NCBI RefSeq assembly: GCF_003052515.2
Contig: NZ_QARE02000016.1
Span: 62,001-126,000 of the forward strand
Direction: 5' to 3'
Length of the DNA stretch: 64,000 bases
DNA from: Pseudomonas sp. RIT409
GTDB lineage: Bacteria > Pseudomonadota > Gammaproteobacteria > Pseudomonadales > Pseudomonadaceae
A model generated the notes under the pieces. The model did not search any database. It was given only the letters and a program-made list of their open reading frames with translations, and was not told where the DNA came from. Positions 16,766-25,932 of the stretch are shown piece after piece (the first letter of the stretch is position 1; every line of letters starts with the position of its first letter). Made by a program: the position numbers and the translations under genes.

Positions 16766-17592
16766 GGCACACGTCCGAACGTGATGCGCTCGTGCTCGCC
16801 GAGGTCACGACGGGTTTGAATCTGCTCGAAGCCTTGCTCGTTCAACAACTCGCGCACTGCCGAACCCTGGTCGTAGCCATGCTCCAGCAACAACCAGCCG
16901 CCGGGCTCCAGATGCAGCGGCGCCTGAGCGACGATCAAACGCAAATCATCCAGCCCGTCGGCACCTGAGGTCAGTGCACTGCTGGGCTCGAAGCGCACAT
17001 CACCCTGCGCCAAATGCGGATCGTTGTCTGCGATGTACGGCGGGTTACTCAAGATCAGATCGAAACGCTGGCCTTCGACGGCGCTGAACCAGTGGCTTTC
17101 CAGCACCTGCGCGTTATCCAGGTGCAGACGCCGACGGTTGCGCTCGGCCAGCTCAACGGCTTCCGCGACCCGGTCCACAGCCGTCACCTGCCACTGCGGC
17201 CGGTCTTTGGCCAAGGACAGCGCAATGGCGCCGGTTCCCGTGCCCAGGTCCAGAAGGCGATGCGGGATCGGCCCTGGCAACAGTTCCAGCGCGGTTTCGA
17301 CCAGCATTTCAGTTTCCGGCCGGGGGATGAGGGTATGGGTCGCTACTTCAAGGTCGATGCTCCAGAAACCCTGCTGGCCAAGGATGTAGGCCACCGGCTC
17401 GCCTGTGCGGCGACGCTCGAGGTAGCGATCGAACACTTGGGCAGCCTCGGTACTGACAATGCGTTCCGGCCAGGTATGCAAAAAGCTGCGCGGCTTGCCC
17501 AGGGCAGCCGCCAACAGCAGTTCGGCATCCAAACGGGCTGTCGGCGAATCCGGCAACTCGGCACTTCTTAACAAGCTGGCGATGATGGTCAT
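16759..17592 (-). CDS. prmC: Release factor glutamine methyltransferase
   Basis: Methylates the glutamine of the GGQ motif of RF1 and RF2, using SAM. The 277-residue protein has an N-terminal helical RF-binding domain, the SAM motif LLDLGTGTGAIALSLA and the catalytic LSNPPYIAD (NPPY). It starts immediately after the prfA stop with no gap, so enzyme and substrate genes are translated together. The stop overlaps moeB. Confidence 0.95.
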   Translation of the reverse strand: MTIIASLLRSAELPDSPTARLDAELLLAAALGKPRSFLHTWPERIVSTEAAQVFDRYLERRRTGEPVAYILGQQGFWSIDLEVATHTLIPRPETEMLVETALELLPGPIPHRLLDLGTGTGAIALSLAKDRPQWQVTAVDRVAEAVELAERNRRRLHLDNAQVLESHWFSAVEGQRFDLILSNPPYIADNDPHLAQGDVRFEPSSALTSGADGLDDLRLIVAQAPLHLEPGGWLLLEHGYDQGSAVRELLNEQGFEQIQTRRDLGEHERITFGRVPC

Positions 17593-18675
17593 TTACTCAC
17601 CCAATGCCGCAAGTTGATCTGCCTGATACTCGGCAAGCAGCGGTTCTATCACTGCATCGACCCCACCCGCCAAAACTTCATCCAGCGAATACAGCGTGAG
17701 GTTGATGCGATGGTCCGTCACCCGCCCCTGGGGGAAGTTGTAGGTCCGAATGCGTTCGGAACGGTCACCCGAACCGACCAGCAACTTGCGCTCACTGGCG
17801 ATGGCACTGGCCGCTGCAGCCGTCTGTTGGTCGTTCAGCTTGGCCGACAACCACGCCATGGCCCGGGCCCGGTTCTTGTGCTGGGAGCGTTCTTCCTGAC
17901 ACTCCACGACGATGCCGGTCGGCAAGTGCGTGATGCGAATGGCCGAATCGGTCTTGTTGACGTGCTGACCACCGGCGCCCGAAGAGCGGTAGGTGTCGAT
18001 GCGCAGATCGGCCGGATTGATCTCGATGGCCTGCTGCTCATCAGGCTCAGGCAATACGGCGACCGTACAGGCCGAGGTGTGAATCCGCCCCTGAGATTCG
18101 GTCTCGGGTACGCGTTGGACACGGTGCGCGCCGGACTCGAACTTCAGCTTGCCGTAGACGTTCTCGCCTTCGACCCGCGCGATGACCTCTTTGAACCCAC
18201 CGTGCTCGCCTTCGCTTTCGGAAAGAATTTCCACCCGCCAGCCACGCCGCTCTGCGTAGCGCGAGTACATGCGGAACAGGTCGCCGGAGAAAATCGCCGC
18301 CTCGTCACCGCCGGTACCCGCGCGGATTTCCAGAAAGATGTTACGACCGTCATTGGGGTCCTTGGGCAGCAGCATTTTTTGCAGCTCGCTTTCCAGTACC
18401 GCCAACTGCTCCTTGGCCTCGCGCACTTCCTCGACGGCCATCTCGCGCATGTCCGGGTCACTGTCCTTGAGCAATGCCTGAGCACCCTCGAGGCCGGCCT
18501 GGACCTTTTTCAGCCGCGAGTAGGCCTGAATCACAGGCTCGACTTCCGCATATTCGCGGGAATAGGCGCGAAACTGGGTCTGATCGGAAATGACTTCGGC
18601 GTCGCCCAGCAACGCAGTCAGTTCTTCGAAACGGTCGCTGAGCACATCCAGCTTATTAAGCAGTGAAGCTTTCAT
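17593..18675 (-). CDS. prfA: Peptide chain release factor 1
   Basis: Recognises UAA and UAG stop codons and triggers peptide release. At 360 residues it is of the usual length. The codon-reading PxT motif is P-E-T in QRVPETES and the catalytic GGQ lies in SSGAGGQHVNKT, so it is RF1, not RF2. It overlaps hemA by four bases and abuts prmC. Confidence 0.96.
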   Translation of the reverse strand: MKASLLNKLDVLSDRFEELTALLGDAEVISDQTQFRAYSREYAEVEPVIQAYSRLKKVQAGLEGAQALLKDSDPDMREMAVEEVREAKEQLAVLESELQKMLLPKDPNDGRNIFLEIRAGTGGDEAAIFSGDLFRMYSRYAERRGWRVEILSESEGEHGGFKEVIARVEGENVYGKLKFESGAHRVQRVPETESQGRIHTSACTVAVLPEPDEQQAIEINPADLRIDTYRSSGAGGQHVNKTDSAIRITHLPTGIVVECQEERSQHKNRARAMAWLSAKLNDQQTAAAASAIASERKLLVGSGDRSERIRTYNFPQGRVTDHRINLTLYSLDEVLAGGVDAVIEPLLAEYQADQLAALGE

Positions 18676-19949
18676 TGCGTGGGTTTATCCGTGGCACCCT
18701 CATGGAGGGCAAAGAGTTCCTGGGCCATGGCCAACGCATCGACGCGGCCTTCGGCAGACAGCTTTTTGAGTTGCACGCTGGGTGCGTGCATCAGTTTATT
18801 CGTAAGGCCCCGAGCCAGCGCCATCAACACCTCTTCAGCATTGCCGCCATTGGCGAGCATGCGTTGCGCCTTTTGCAACTCTTCATCGCGCAGGCGCTCG
18901 CTTTGCTGACGGTAGGCCTTGAGCACATCGACGGCCGCCAACTCCCGCAGCCGCGACATGAAATCATCGACGCCCAGCGTCACCAGTTCCTCGGCAGCCT
19001 GGGCCGCACCCTGACGACTCTTGAGGTTTTCCGCGACGACTTCGTGCAGGTCGTCCACGGTGTACAGGTACACGTCGTCGAGCTCGCCCACCTCCGGTTC
19101 GATGTCGCGCGGGACGGCGATATCGACCATGAAAATCGGCTTGTGCTTGCGCAGCTTCAGAGCGCTCTCCACGGCACCCTTGCCCAGAATCGGCAACTGG
19201 CTGGCGGTGGAGCTGATGACGATGTCGCTGTTGACCAGTTCGGCTGGAATATCGGCCAACAGCACCGCGTGGGCACCGAACTCTTCAGCCAGAATATTCG
19301 CCCGTTCCAGCGTGCGATTGGCTACCACGATACGCTTCACGCCCAGGTCGTGCAGGTGGCGGGCGACCAGCGTGATGGTCTCGCCCGCCCCGATCAGCAG
19401 CGCCTGGCTACGCTGTAGGTCACTGAAAATCTGCTTGGCCAGACTGACCGCAGCGAACGCCACGGAGACCGGGTTCTCGCCGATGGCTGTGTCGGTGCGT
19501 ACCTGTTTGGCGGCGCTGAAAGTCGCCTGAAACAGCCGCCCCAGTAATGGACCGATGGTTCCGGCTTCCCGTGCCACCGCGTAGGCGGATTTCATCTGCC
19601 CGAGAATCTGCGGCTCGCCCAGCACCAGCGAATCCAGCCCGGAGGCCACGCGCATCATGTGCCGCACCGCCGCATCATCCTCGTGCACATACGCGCTGGC
19701 GCGCAGGTCTTCGATGTTGAGGTGGTGGTAATCGGCCAGCCAGCGCAACACGACATCCGCTGCAACCGAATCCTGCTCTATATAAAGCTCACTGCGATTG
19801 CAGGTCGAGAGGATGGCAGCCTCTCGACTCTGGGTCAGGCGGCAGAGTTGCTGCAACGCCTCGACCAACTGCTCAGGCGTAAATGCCACGCGCTCGCGGA
19901 CATCCACGGATGCAGTCTTATGGTTGATACCCAGAGCAAGAAAGGCCAT
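18672..19949 (-). CDS. hemA: Glutamyl-tRNA reductase
   Basis: Reduces glutamyl-tRNA to glutamate-1-semialdehyde with NADPH, the committed step of C5 haem synthesis. The 425-residue protein has the catalytic cysteine in LSTCNRSELY (about residue 50), the substrate segment near GLDSLVLGEPQILGQ, the NADPH motif LIGAGETITL and the C-terminal dimerisation helix. It is the first gene of the hemA-prfA-prmC-moeB-murI run and is divergent from the TPR lipoprotein gene; the 257 bp between them must hold both promoters. Confidence 0.96.
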   Translation of the reverse strand: MAFLALGINHKTASVDVRERVAFTPEQLVEALQQLCRLTQSREAAILSTCNRSELYIEQDSVAADVVLRWLADYHHLNIEDLRASAYVHEDDAAVRHMMRVASGLDSLVLGEPQILGQMKSAYAVAREAGTIGPLLGRLFQATFSAAKQVRTDTAIGENPVSVAFAAVSLAKQIFSDLQRSQALLIGAGETITLVARHLHDLGVKRIVVANRTLERANILAEEFGAHAVLLADIPAELVNSDIVISSTASQLPILGKGAVESALKLRKHKPIFMVDIAVPRDIEPEVGELDDVYLYTVDDLHEVVAENLKSRQGAAQAAEELVTLGVDDFMSRLRELAAVDVLKAYRQQSERLRDEELQKAQRMLANGGNAEEVLMALARGLTNKLMHAPSVQLKKLSAEGRVDALAMAQELFALHEGATDKPTQ

Positions 19950-20206
19950 TCAAGGTCGCTGATGGTGACGTGAGCCGGCAATTGTCCTACTTCAATAGAT
20001 TCAGAACAACCACCGTAATACGTCCAGAACGTCCGGAGCCGACTATTGTCCCTATAGAGACCCGCCACACGACGCGACCCCTGCGACAAATTGTCCAGGC
20101 GCAGGCTGTAAAACGCGGGTCTTTAGTTTTCAGTCGGGCTGTGGGTTTGCTCCCTGCCTTGTGTCATGATGTTTTCAAACCGCAGGTAAGCCGCCCTCTC
20201 GTCTAT

Positions 20207-21934
20207 ATGAATAAATCCTCCGCGTTATTCCTTGCCTTTGTCGTACTTGGTGGCTGTCAGTCGACGCCCCCCGCTTCAACGGAGCCCGCCGCTCCGGCGA
20301 AGGAGGCGACGCCCGCGCCTGATGCCAAGCCGAAGGTGTATGGTTCGCTCACTCAGGAAACGGTCGTCGCCCTGTTGACGGCCGAACTGGCCGGCCAGCG
20401 CAATCGTTTCGACATTGCGCTGGATAATTACGTGACGCAGGCGATCCAGACCCAGGACCCGGGGATTTCCGAGCGCGCATTCCGTATTGCCGAATACCTG
20501 GGCGCCGATCAGGCCGCGCTGGATACCTCCATGCTGTGGGCCAAGAACGACCCGGCAAATCTTGAAGCGCAACGGGCCGCTGCCATCCAGTTGGCCCGTG
20601 CAGGTCGCTACGACGACTCCATGCGCTACATGGAGAAAGTGCTCCAGGGTCAAGGCGACACGCATTTTGATTTCCTCGCCTTGTCGGCTGCGGAAACCGA
20701 CTCCAACACACGCAAAGGCCTGCTTGCCAGCTTTGATCGGCTGTTAGCCAAGTACCCGAAAAACGGGCAATTGATCTTTGGCAAAGCGCTGCTGCTGCAA
20801 CAGGAAGGCGACAGCGCCGCGTCGCTGAAACTGTTGGAGGACAATCCTCCCGGGGAAGGCGAAGTCGCGCCGATTCTGCTGCGCGCGCGGCTGCTGCAAA
20901 GCATGAACCGGGGCAAGGAAGCGATGCCCCTGCTGGAAAAAAGCATCAAGAAATACCCCGACGACAAACGCCTGCGCCTGACGTACGCGCGGATGCTCGT
21001 CGAGCAGAACCGCATGGAAGACGCCAAAGTGCAGTTCTCCAGCCTCGTCCAGCAATACCCGGATGATGACGAGCTGCGTTACTCATTGGCTCTGGTCTGC
21101 CTGGAAAACAAGGCGTGGGATGAAGCTCAAGGCTATCTGGAAGATCTGATTGCCCGGGGCAGCCATGTCGATTCGGCCCACGTCAACCTGGGGCGCATCT
21201 ACGAGGAACGCAATGACCCACAAAATGCGTTGAACGAGTACAGCCAGGTCGGCCCAGGCAATGACTACCTGCCCGCACAACTGCGCCAGGCAGACATTCT
21301 GGTCAGCAACGGCAACTCCGCCGAAGCGTCGAAGCGCCTTGCCCAGGCCCGCGCCGACCAACCTGATTACACCATCCAGCTGTACCTCATCGAAGCGGAA
21401 ACCCTGACCAATAACAACCAGAGCGACCGTGGCTGGCAAGTGTTGAGTCAGGCGCTCAAACAGTACCCGGACGACCTGAACTTGCTGTACACCCGGGCAA
21501 TGCTGGCGGAAAAGCGCGACGATCTGAAGCAAATGGAGACTGACCTGCGGGCAATTCTCAAACGCGAACCGGACAATGCCATGGCATTGAACGCCCTGGG
21601 GTACACCCTGTCCGACCGCACCACCCGCTACGCCGAGGCCAAAGAACTGATCGAGCGCGCTCATCAGCTCAACCCCGATGACCCCGCCGTGCTCGACAGC
21701 CTGGGCTGGGTCAATTATCGGCTGGGTAACCTCGACGAAGCCGAGCGCCTGCTGCGCGAAGCCCTGGAGCGCTACCCCGACCATGAAGTCGCCGCGCATT
21801 TGGGCGAAGTTCTGTGGGCCAAAGGCCAACAGCGTGAAGCACGCAAAGTGTGGGGCAAAGCCCTTGAACAGCAACCTGACAGCCCGGTCTTGCGCAGCAC
21901 CCTCAAGCGCCTGACCGGGTCCGAGACCCTTTGA
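20207..21934 (+). CDS. TPR-repeat lipoprotein
   Basis: A 575-residue envelope lipoprotein made mostly of tetratricopeptide repeats. I start it at 20207 (MNKSSALFLAFVVLGGCQST), which gives a signal with lipobox LGGC; the open frame reaches further up to 19970 but lacks a ribosome site and would spoil the signal. TPR units run from about residue 60 to the end, with clear 34-residue spacing in the last third (ALNALGYTLSDR, AVLDSLGWVNYRLGNLDEAERLL). It precedes lolB by three bases, so the two are co-transcribed; it matches PA4667. It may act in outer-membrane assembly, an inference from position only. Confidence 0.88.
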   Translation: MNKSSALFLAFVVLGGCQSTPPASTEPAAPAKEATPAPDAKPKVYGSLTQETVVALLTAELAGQRNRFDIALDNYVTQAIQTQDPGISERAFRIAEYLGADQAALDTSMLWAKNDPANLEAQRAAAIQLARAGRYDDSMRYMEKVLQGQGDTHFDFLALSAAETDSNTRKGLLASFDRLLAKYPKNGQLIFGKALLLQQEGDSAASLKLLEDNPPGEGEVAPILLRARLLQSMNRGKEAMPLLEKSIKKYPDDKRLRLTYARMLVEQNRMEDAKVQFSSLVQQYPDDDELRYSLALVCLENKAWDEAQGYLEDLIARGSHVDSAHVNLGRIYEERNDPQNALNEYSQVGPGNDYLPAQLRQADILVSNGNSAEASKRLAQARADQPDYTIQLYLIEAETLTNNNQSDRGWQVLSQALKQYPDDLNLLYTRAMLAEKRDDLKQMETDLRAILKREPDNAMALNALGYTLSDRTTRYAEAKELIERAHQLNPDDPAVLDSLGWVNYRLGNLDEAERLLREALERYPDHEVAAHLGEVLWAKGQQREARKVWGKALEQQPDSPVLRSTLKRLTGSETL

Positions 21935-21937
21935 TTT

Positions 21938-22555
21938 ATGTTATCGCGCCACATCATCGTATTCAGCCTGATCGCCCTGCTCGCCGGTTGTGCGGGCATC
22001 ACTTCCCGGGAGGCCGTGCAGGGCACGGGCGACGCCAACCAATGGAAGGCCAACAAGGAGCGGCTCGCCAGCCTCGACGGCTGGGAAATCAATGGCAAGG
22101 TCGGCATCCGCGCACCCAAGGACTCCGGCAGCGGCACCTTGTACTGGCTGCAACGCCAGGACTACTACGACATTCGCCTTTCCGGTCCGCTGGGCCGCGG
22201 GGCCGCGCGCCTGACCGGACGCCCCGGCGCGGTATCCCTTGAGGTCGCCAATCAGGGCCGGTATGACGCGCCCGACCCGGAAACCCTGCTTAAAGATCAA
22301 CTCGGCTGGAAGCTGCCCGTATCGCACCTGGTCTGGTGGGTTCGCGGACTCCCCGCCCCGGAAACAAAAAGCAAGTTGACGCTGGACGGCAACAGTCGCC
22401 TTTCGGGCCTCGAGCAGGACGGCTGGCAGATCGAATACCTCAGCTACGCCGAACAGAACGGCTACTGGCTTCCGGAGCGGATGAAGCTGCACGGTCAAGA
22501 TCTGGATGTCACGCTGGTCATTAAAGATTGGCAGCCACGCAAGTTGGGGCAGTGA
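21938..22555 (+). CDS. lolB: Outer-membrane lipoprotein insertion factor LolB
   Basis: The outer-membrane receptor that takes lipoproteins from LolA and inserts them. The 205-residue precursor is itself a lipoprotein (MLSRHIIVFSLIALLAGC, lipobox LAGC). The beta-sheet core segments GWEINGKVGIR, GSGTLYWLQR and LSGPLGRGAARL are typical. It is separated from ispE by one base, and from the TPR gene by three. The lolB-ispE-prs order is standard for gamma-proteobacteria. Confidence 0.93.
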   Translation: MLSRHIIVFSLIALLAGCAGITSREAVQGTGDANQWKANKERLASLDGWEINGKVGIRAPKDSGSGTLYWLQRQDYYDIRLSGPLGRGAARLTGRPGAVSLEVANQGRYDAPDPETLLKDQLGWKLPVSHLVWWVRGLPAPETKSKLTLDGNSRLSGLEQDGWQIEYLSYAEQNGYWLPERMKLHGQDLDVTLVIKDWQPRKLGQ

Positions 22556-22556
22556 C

Positions 22557-23408
22557 ATGCCCCAGCCACACCTGACGCTGCCCGCCCCTGCCAAGTTGAA
22601 CCTGATGCTGCACATTCTTGGCCGCCGCCCCGACGGTTATCATGAGTTGCAGACCCTGTTCCAGTTTCTCGACTACGGTGATGAACTGGAATTTGCGCTG
22701 CGCGAAGACGGCGAAATCCGACTTCAGACGGAAATCCCGGACGTCCCCCATGACAGCAATCTGATCGTCAAGGCCGCACGCGCGCTCAAAGCGCAATCCA
22801 ATTGCTCACTCGGCGCCGACATCTGGCTGAAGAAAGTGCTGCCCATGGGCGGTGGCATCGGCGGCGGAAGTTCGGACGCGGCGACCACACTGGTCGGCCT
22901 GAACCACCTCTGGCAACTGGGTTGGGACGAAGATCGGCTCGCGGCCCTGGGTTTGAAGCTGGGCGCCGACGTGCCGGTTTTCGTGCGCGGGCACGCCGCC
23001 TTTGCCGAAGGTGTAGGTGAAATACTCACCCCAGTGGACCCTGAAGAACCGTGGTACGTGGTGCTGGTGCCGCAAGTCTCTGTAAGTACAGCAGAAATTT
23101 TTTCAGATCCCCTGTTGACACGTGACACGCCGCCCATTAAAGTGCGCCCCGTTCCCAAGGGAAACAGTCGAAATGACTGCTTACCGGTTGTAGCAAGGCG
23201 TTACCCAGAAGTTCGTAATGCTTTGAATTTGCTAGGTAAATACACCGACGCAAAATTAACCGGGACTGGAAGTTGTGTGTTTGGGGCCTTCCCAAGCAAA
23301 GCTGAAGCTGATAAAGTCTCGGCCCTTCTTACAGAGACCCTTACAGGGTTTGTAGCAAAAGGCAGCAACGTTTCGATGTTGCACCGCAAGTTACAAGCAC
23401 TGCTCTAA
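22557..23408 (+). CDS. ispE: 4-diphosphocytidyl-2-C-methyl-D-erythritol kinase
   Basis: Phosphorylates CDP-methylerythritol in the MEP isoprenoid pathway. The 283-residue GHMP kinase has PAPAKLNLMLHILGRRPDGYHEL at the N-terminus and the ATP motif PMGGGIGGGSSDAA. I start at MPQPHLTLPAP (22557), one base after lolB; the frame is open further up within lolB. The last third uses noticeably more A/T-rich codons than the first part, from about 23080 on, which may reflect a local recombination or just drift. Confidence 0.95.
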   Translation: MPQPHLTLPAPAKLNLMLHILGRRPDGYHELQTLFQFLDYGDELEFALREDGEIRLQTEIPDVPHDSNLIVKAARALKAQSNCSLGADIWLKKVLPMGGGIGGGSSDAATTLVGLNHLWQLGWDEDRLAALGLKLGADVPVFVRGHAAFAEGVGEILTPVDPEEPWYVVLVPQVSVSTAEIFSDPLLTRDTPPIKVRPVPKGNSRNDCLPVVARRYPEVRNALNLLGKYTDAKLTGTGSCVFGAFPSKAEADKVSALLTETLTGFVAKGSNVSMLHRKLQALL

Positions 23409-23444
23409 GAGAACCGAATGCCAGGCATTCGTTGCAACAGATAC

Positions 23445-23519
23445 AGGGGCGTCGCCAAGCGGTAAGGCAGCAGGTTTTGATCCTGCCATGCGTTGGTTCG
23501 AATCCAGCCGCCCCTGCCA
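23445..23519 (+). tRNA. tRNA-Gln (UUG)
   Basis: 75 nt with an encoded CCA. Acceptor AGGGGCG pairs with CGCCCCT; anticodon stem GCAGG/CCTGC with loop TTTTGAT gives anticodon TTG; T arm has GGTTCGAATCC. It lies between ispE and prs, the conserved place in Pseudomonas. Confidence 0.96.
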
Positions 23520-23566
23520 TTTTCCTATAGCCATCCAGGCATACCCTAATACATCAGGTACTGCGC

Positions 23567-24508
23567 GTGTCCAAGATGATGGTCTTCACGGGGAACGCTA
23601 ACCCCGATCTGGCTCGGCGCGTTGTTCGTCAGCTGCATATCCCTCTCGGTGACATCTCTGTCGGTAAGTTTTCCGACGGCGAGATTACGGCCGAGATCAA
23701 TGAAAACGTTCGCGGTAAAGACGTCTTCATCATTCAGCCGACCTGCGCTCCGACCAACGATAACCTGATGGAACTCGTCGTGATGGCTGATGCCTTCCGT
23801 CGTTCCTCGGCGACTCGTATCACCGCTGTGATCCCTTATTTTGGTTATGCCCGTCAGGACCGCCGTCCGCGCTCCGCTCGAGTAGCCATCAGCGCCAAGG
23901 TAGTCGCAGACATGCTCACCGTGGTGGGCATCGACCGCGTATTGACCGTCGACCTGCACGCCGACCAGATCCAGGGCTTCTTCGATATACCGGTAGATAA
24001 CATCTACGGCTCCCCGGTACTGGTGGATGACATCGAAGACCAACGCTTCGAGAACCTGATGATCGTTTCCCCGGATATCGGTGGCGTCGTGCGCGCACGG
24101 GCTGTCGCCAAATCCCTGGGCGTGGATCTGGGCATCATCGACAAGCGTCGCGAGAAGGCCAATCACTCCGAAGTGATGCACATCATCGGCGACGTCGAAG
24201 GTCGGACCTGCATTCTGGTCGACGACATGGTCGATACCGCCGGCACCCTGTGCCATGCGGCCAAGGCGCTGAAAGAGCACGGCGCTGCCAAGGTCTTCGC
24301 CTATTGCACACACCCTGTGCTGTCGGGTCGCGCGATCGAAAACATTGAGAATTCCGTGCTGGACGAATTGGTGGTGACCAACACCATTCCGTTGTCCGCT
24401 GCAGCACAAGCCTGTGACCGTATCCGTCAACTGGATATCGCACCGGTAGTGGCCGAAGCGGTTCGCCGCATCAGCAACGAAGAATCGATCAGCGCGATGT
24501 TCCGCTAA
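23567..24508 (+). CDS. prs: Ribose-phosphate pyrophosphokinase
   Basis: Makes PRPP from ribose-5-phosphate and ATP, the substrate of upp and hpt elsewhere in this window. The 313-residue protein starts with GTG (MSKMMVFTGNANPDLA, the family N-terminus) with AGGT upstream. The flexible loop has FGYARQDRRPRSAR and the PRPP motif is CILVDDMVDTAGT. A strong terminator follows. Confidence 0.96.
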   Translation: MSKMMVFTGNANPDLARRVVRQLHIPLGDISVGKFSDGEITAEINENVRGKDVFIIQPTCAPTNDNLMELVVMADAFRRSSATRITAVIPYFGYARQDRRPRSARVAISAKVVADMLTVVGIDRVLTVDLHADQIQGFFDIPVDNIYGSPVLVDDIEDQRFENLMIVSPDIGGVVRARAVAKSLGVDLGIIDKRREKANHSEVMHIIGDVEGRTCILVDDMVDTAGTLCHAAKALKEHGAAKVFAYCTHPVLSGRAIENIENSVLDELVVTNTIPLSAAAQACDRIRQLDIAPVVAEAVRRISNEESISAMFR

Positions 24509-24544
24509 GGGCCCTGCCCTTTCGAACATCCGTTGACGAAAAGC

Positions 24545-24583
24545 GCCCCGCCCCAGCAGCTTCTGTTGGGGCGGGGCTTTTTT
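24545..24583 (+). terminator. Intrinsic terminator of prs
   Basis: 11 bp stem GCCCCGCCCCA with TGGGGCGGGGC, loop of 11 bases, then six T. Confidence 0.95.
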
Positions 24584-24647
24584 GCCCATATCGGGTTTGG
24601 CGCTGGTCGCAAACGTCACCCGAAGATGGCTATTTTGGAGATACAAA

Positions 24648-25253
24648 ATGACTGACTTTACTCTGAACGCCCAAGCGCGTACTGACCTGGGGAAAGGTGC
24701 GAGCCGCCGCCTGCGTCACTCCGCCAGCATCCCTGCCGTCGTTTACGGCGGTAACAAAGACGCGCAATCCCTGACCATCGTGGCCAAGGAAATCGCCAAA
24801 CTGTTCGATAACGAAGCGGCCTTCAGCCACGTGATCGAACTGAACGTTGACGGCGCCAAGCAAAACGTCATCGTCAAAGCGCTGCAGCGTCACCCTGCCA
24901 AGCAGTTCATCATGCACGCCGACTTCATCCGTGTCGTCGCTGGCCAGAAGCTGACTGCCAAGGTTCCGGTTCACTTCATCAACGAAGAAGCTCCGGTCAA
25001 GAAAGGCGGCGAAGTTTCCCACGTAGAAAACGAAATCGAAGTTTCCTGCGAAGCCAAAGACCTGCCTGAGTTCATCGAAGTTGACCTGGCCAAAGCTGAA
25101 ATCGGCACCATCATTCACCTGTCGGACCTGAAAGCTCCGAAAGGCGTTGAGTTCGTGGCCCTGGCCCACGGTGACGACAAAGCAGTTGCCAACGTTCACG
25201 CGCCACGCATTTCTGCTGAAGCCGCTGACGAAGCTGAAGGCGCTGCCGAGTAA
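24648..25253 (+). CDS. rplY: 50S ribosomal protein L25 (CTC/TL5 type)
   Basis: Binds 5S rRNA. At 201 residues it is the long form: an L25 domain (about 1-90) and a C-terminal TL5/CTC beta domain. I start at MTDFTLNAQARTDLGKGASRR because TTTTGGAGA is seven bases upstream; the open frame begins earlier at 24582. The acidic tail (SAEAADEAEGAAE) is usual. It follows the prs terminator and precedes pth. Confidence 0.95.
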   Translation: MTDFTLNAQARTDLGKGASRRLRHSASIPAVVYGGNKDAQSLTIVAKEIAKLFDNEAAFSHVIELNVDGAKQNVIVKALQRHPAKQFIMHADFIRVVAGQKLTAKVPVHFINEEAPVKKGGEVSHVENEIEVSCEAKDLPEFIEVDLAKAEIGTIIHLSDLKAPKGVEFVALAHGDDKAVANVHAPRISAEAADEAEGAAE

Positions 25254-25326
25254 TTCACTCGCACGCTGGTTGCAGGGGCGACGGTACTGGGTACCGTTGC
25301 CCTCAACCCAAGGAAGAGCCCCTGAC

Positions 25327-25911
25327 GTGACCGCCATACAACTGATCGTCGGCCTGGGAAACCCCGGCCCCGAATACGAACAGACCCGGCATAACGCGGG
25401 GGCTCTTTTCGTTGAGCGCATTGCCAGTGCCCAGCGAGTCAACCTGACCGCTGATCGCAAATATTTCGGCTTGACGGCTAAATTCAGCCATCAAGGCCAT
25501 GACGTTCGTCTGTTGATCCCGACCACTTACATGAATCGCAGTGGCCAATCCGTTGCCGCCCTGGCGGGTTTCTTCCGGATTCCCCCTGCGGCCATCCTGG
25601 TGGCCCACGACGAACTCGATCTGCCTCCCGGCGTCGCCAAACTCAAACTGGGTGGCGGGCACGGCGGGCATAACGGCCTGCGCGACATCATCGCGCAGCT
25701 CGGCAACCAGAACGGCTTCCACCGCCTGCGGCTCGGCATTGGGCATCCAGGCGACGCCAAATTGGTCTCCAACTTCGTGCTGGGTCGTGCGCCACGCGCC
25801 GAACAGGAGAAGCTGGACGCCAGTATCGACTTTGCCCTCGGCGTGCTGCCGGACGTCCTCGCAGGCGACTTCGCCAAAGCGATGCGTGTCTTGCACAGCC
25901 AGAAGGCCTGA
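25327..25911 (+). CDS. pth: Peptidyl-tRNA hydrolase
   Basis: Releases tRNA from prematurely dropped peptidyl-tRNA. The 194-residue protein has the active-site histidine in TRHNAG, the conserved GNPGPEYEQT and the DELDLPPG loop. The start is GTG at 25327, preceded by AAGGAAG and followed by TAIQLIVGLGNPG; the ATG at 25147 lies in rplY out of its frame. It is 21 bp before ychF. Confidence 0.95.
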   Translation: MTAIQLIVGLGNPGPEYEQTRHNAGALFVERIASAQRVNLTADRKYFGLTAKFSHQGHDVRLLIPTTYMNRSGQSVAALAGFFRIPPAAILVAHDELDLPPGVAKLKLGGGHGGHNGLRDIIAQLGNQNGFHRLRLGIGHPGDAKLVSNFVLGRAPRAEQEKLDASIDFALGVLPDVLAGDFAKAMRVLHSQKA

Positions 25912-25932
25912 CATCACTCGAGGGGAAACACC

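Noticed and set aside
17614..18666. 350-codon plus-strand frame opposite prfA
   Set aside because: Shadow of a highly conserved gene.
23546..24646. 366-codon minus-strand frame opposite prs
   Set aside because: Shadow of prs; crosses a terminator and has no ribosome site.
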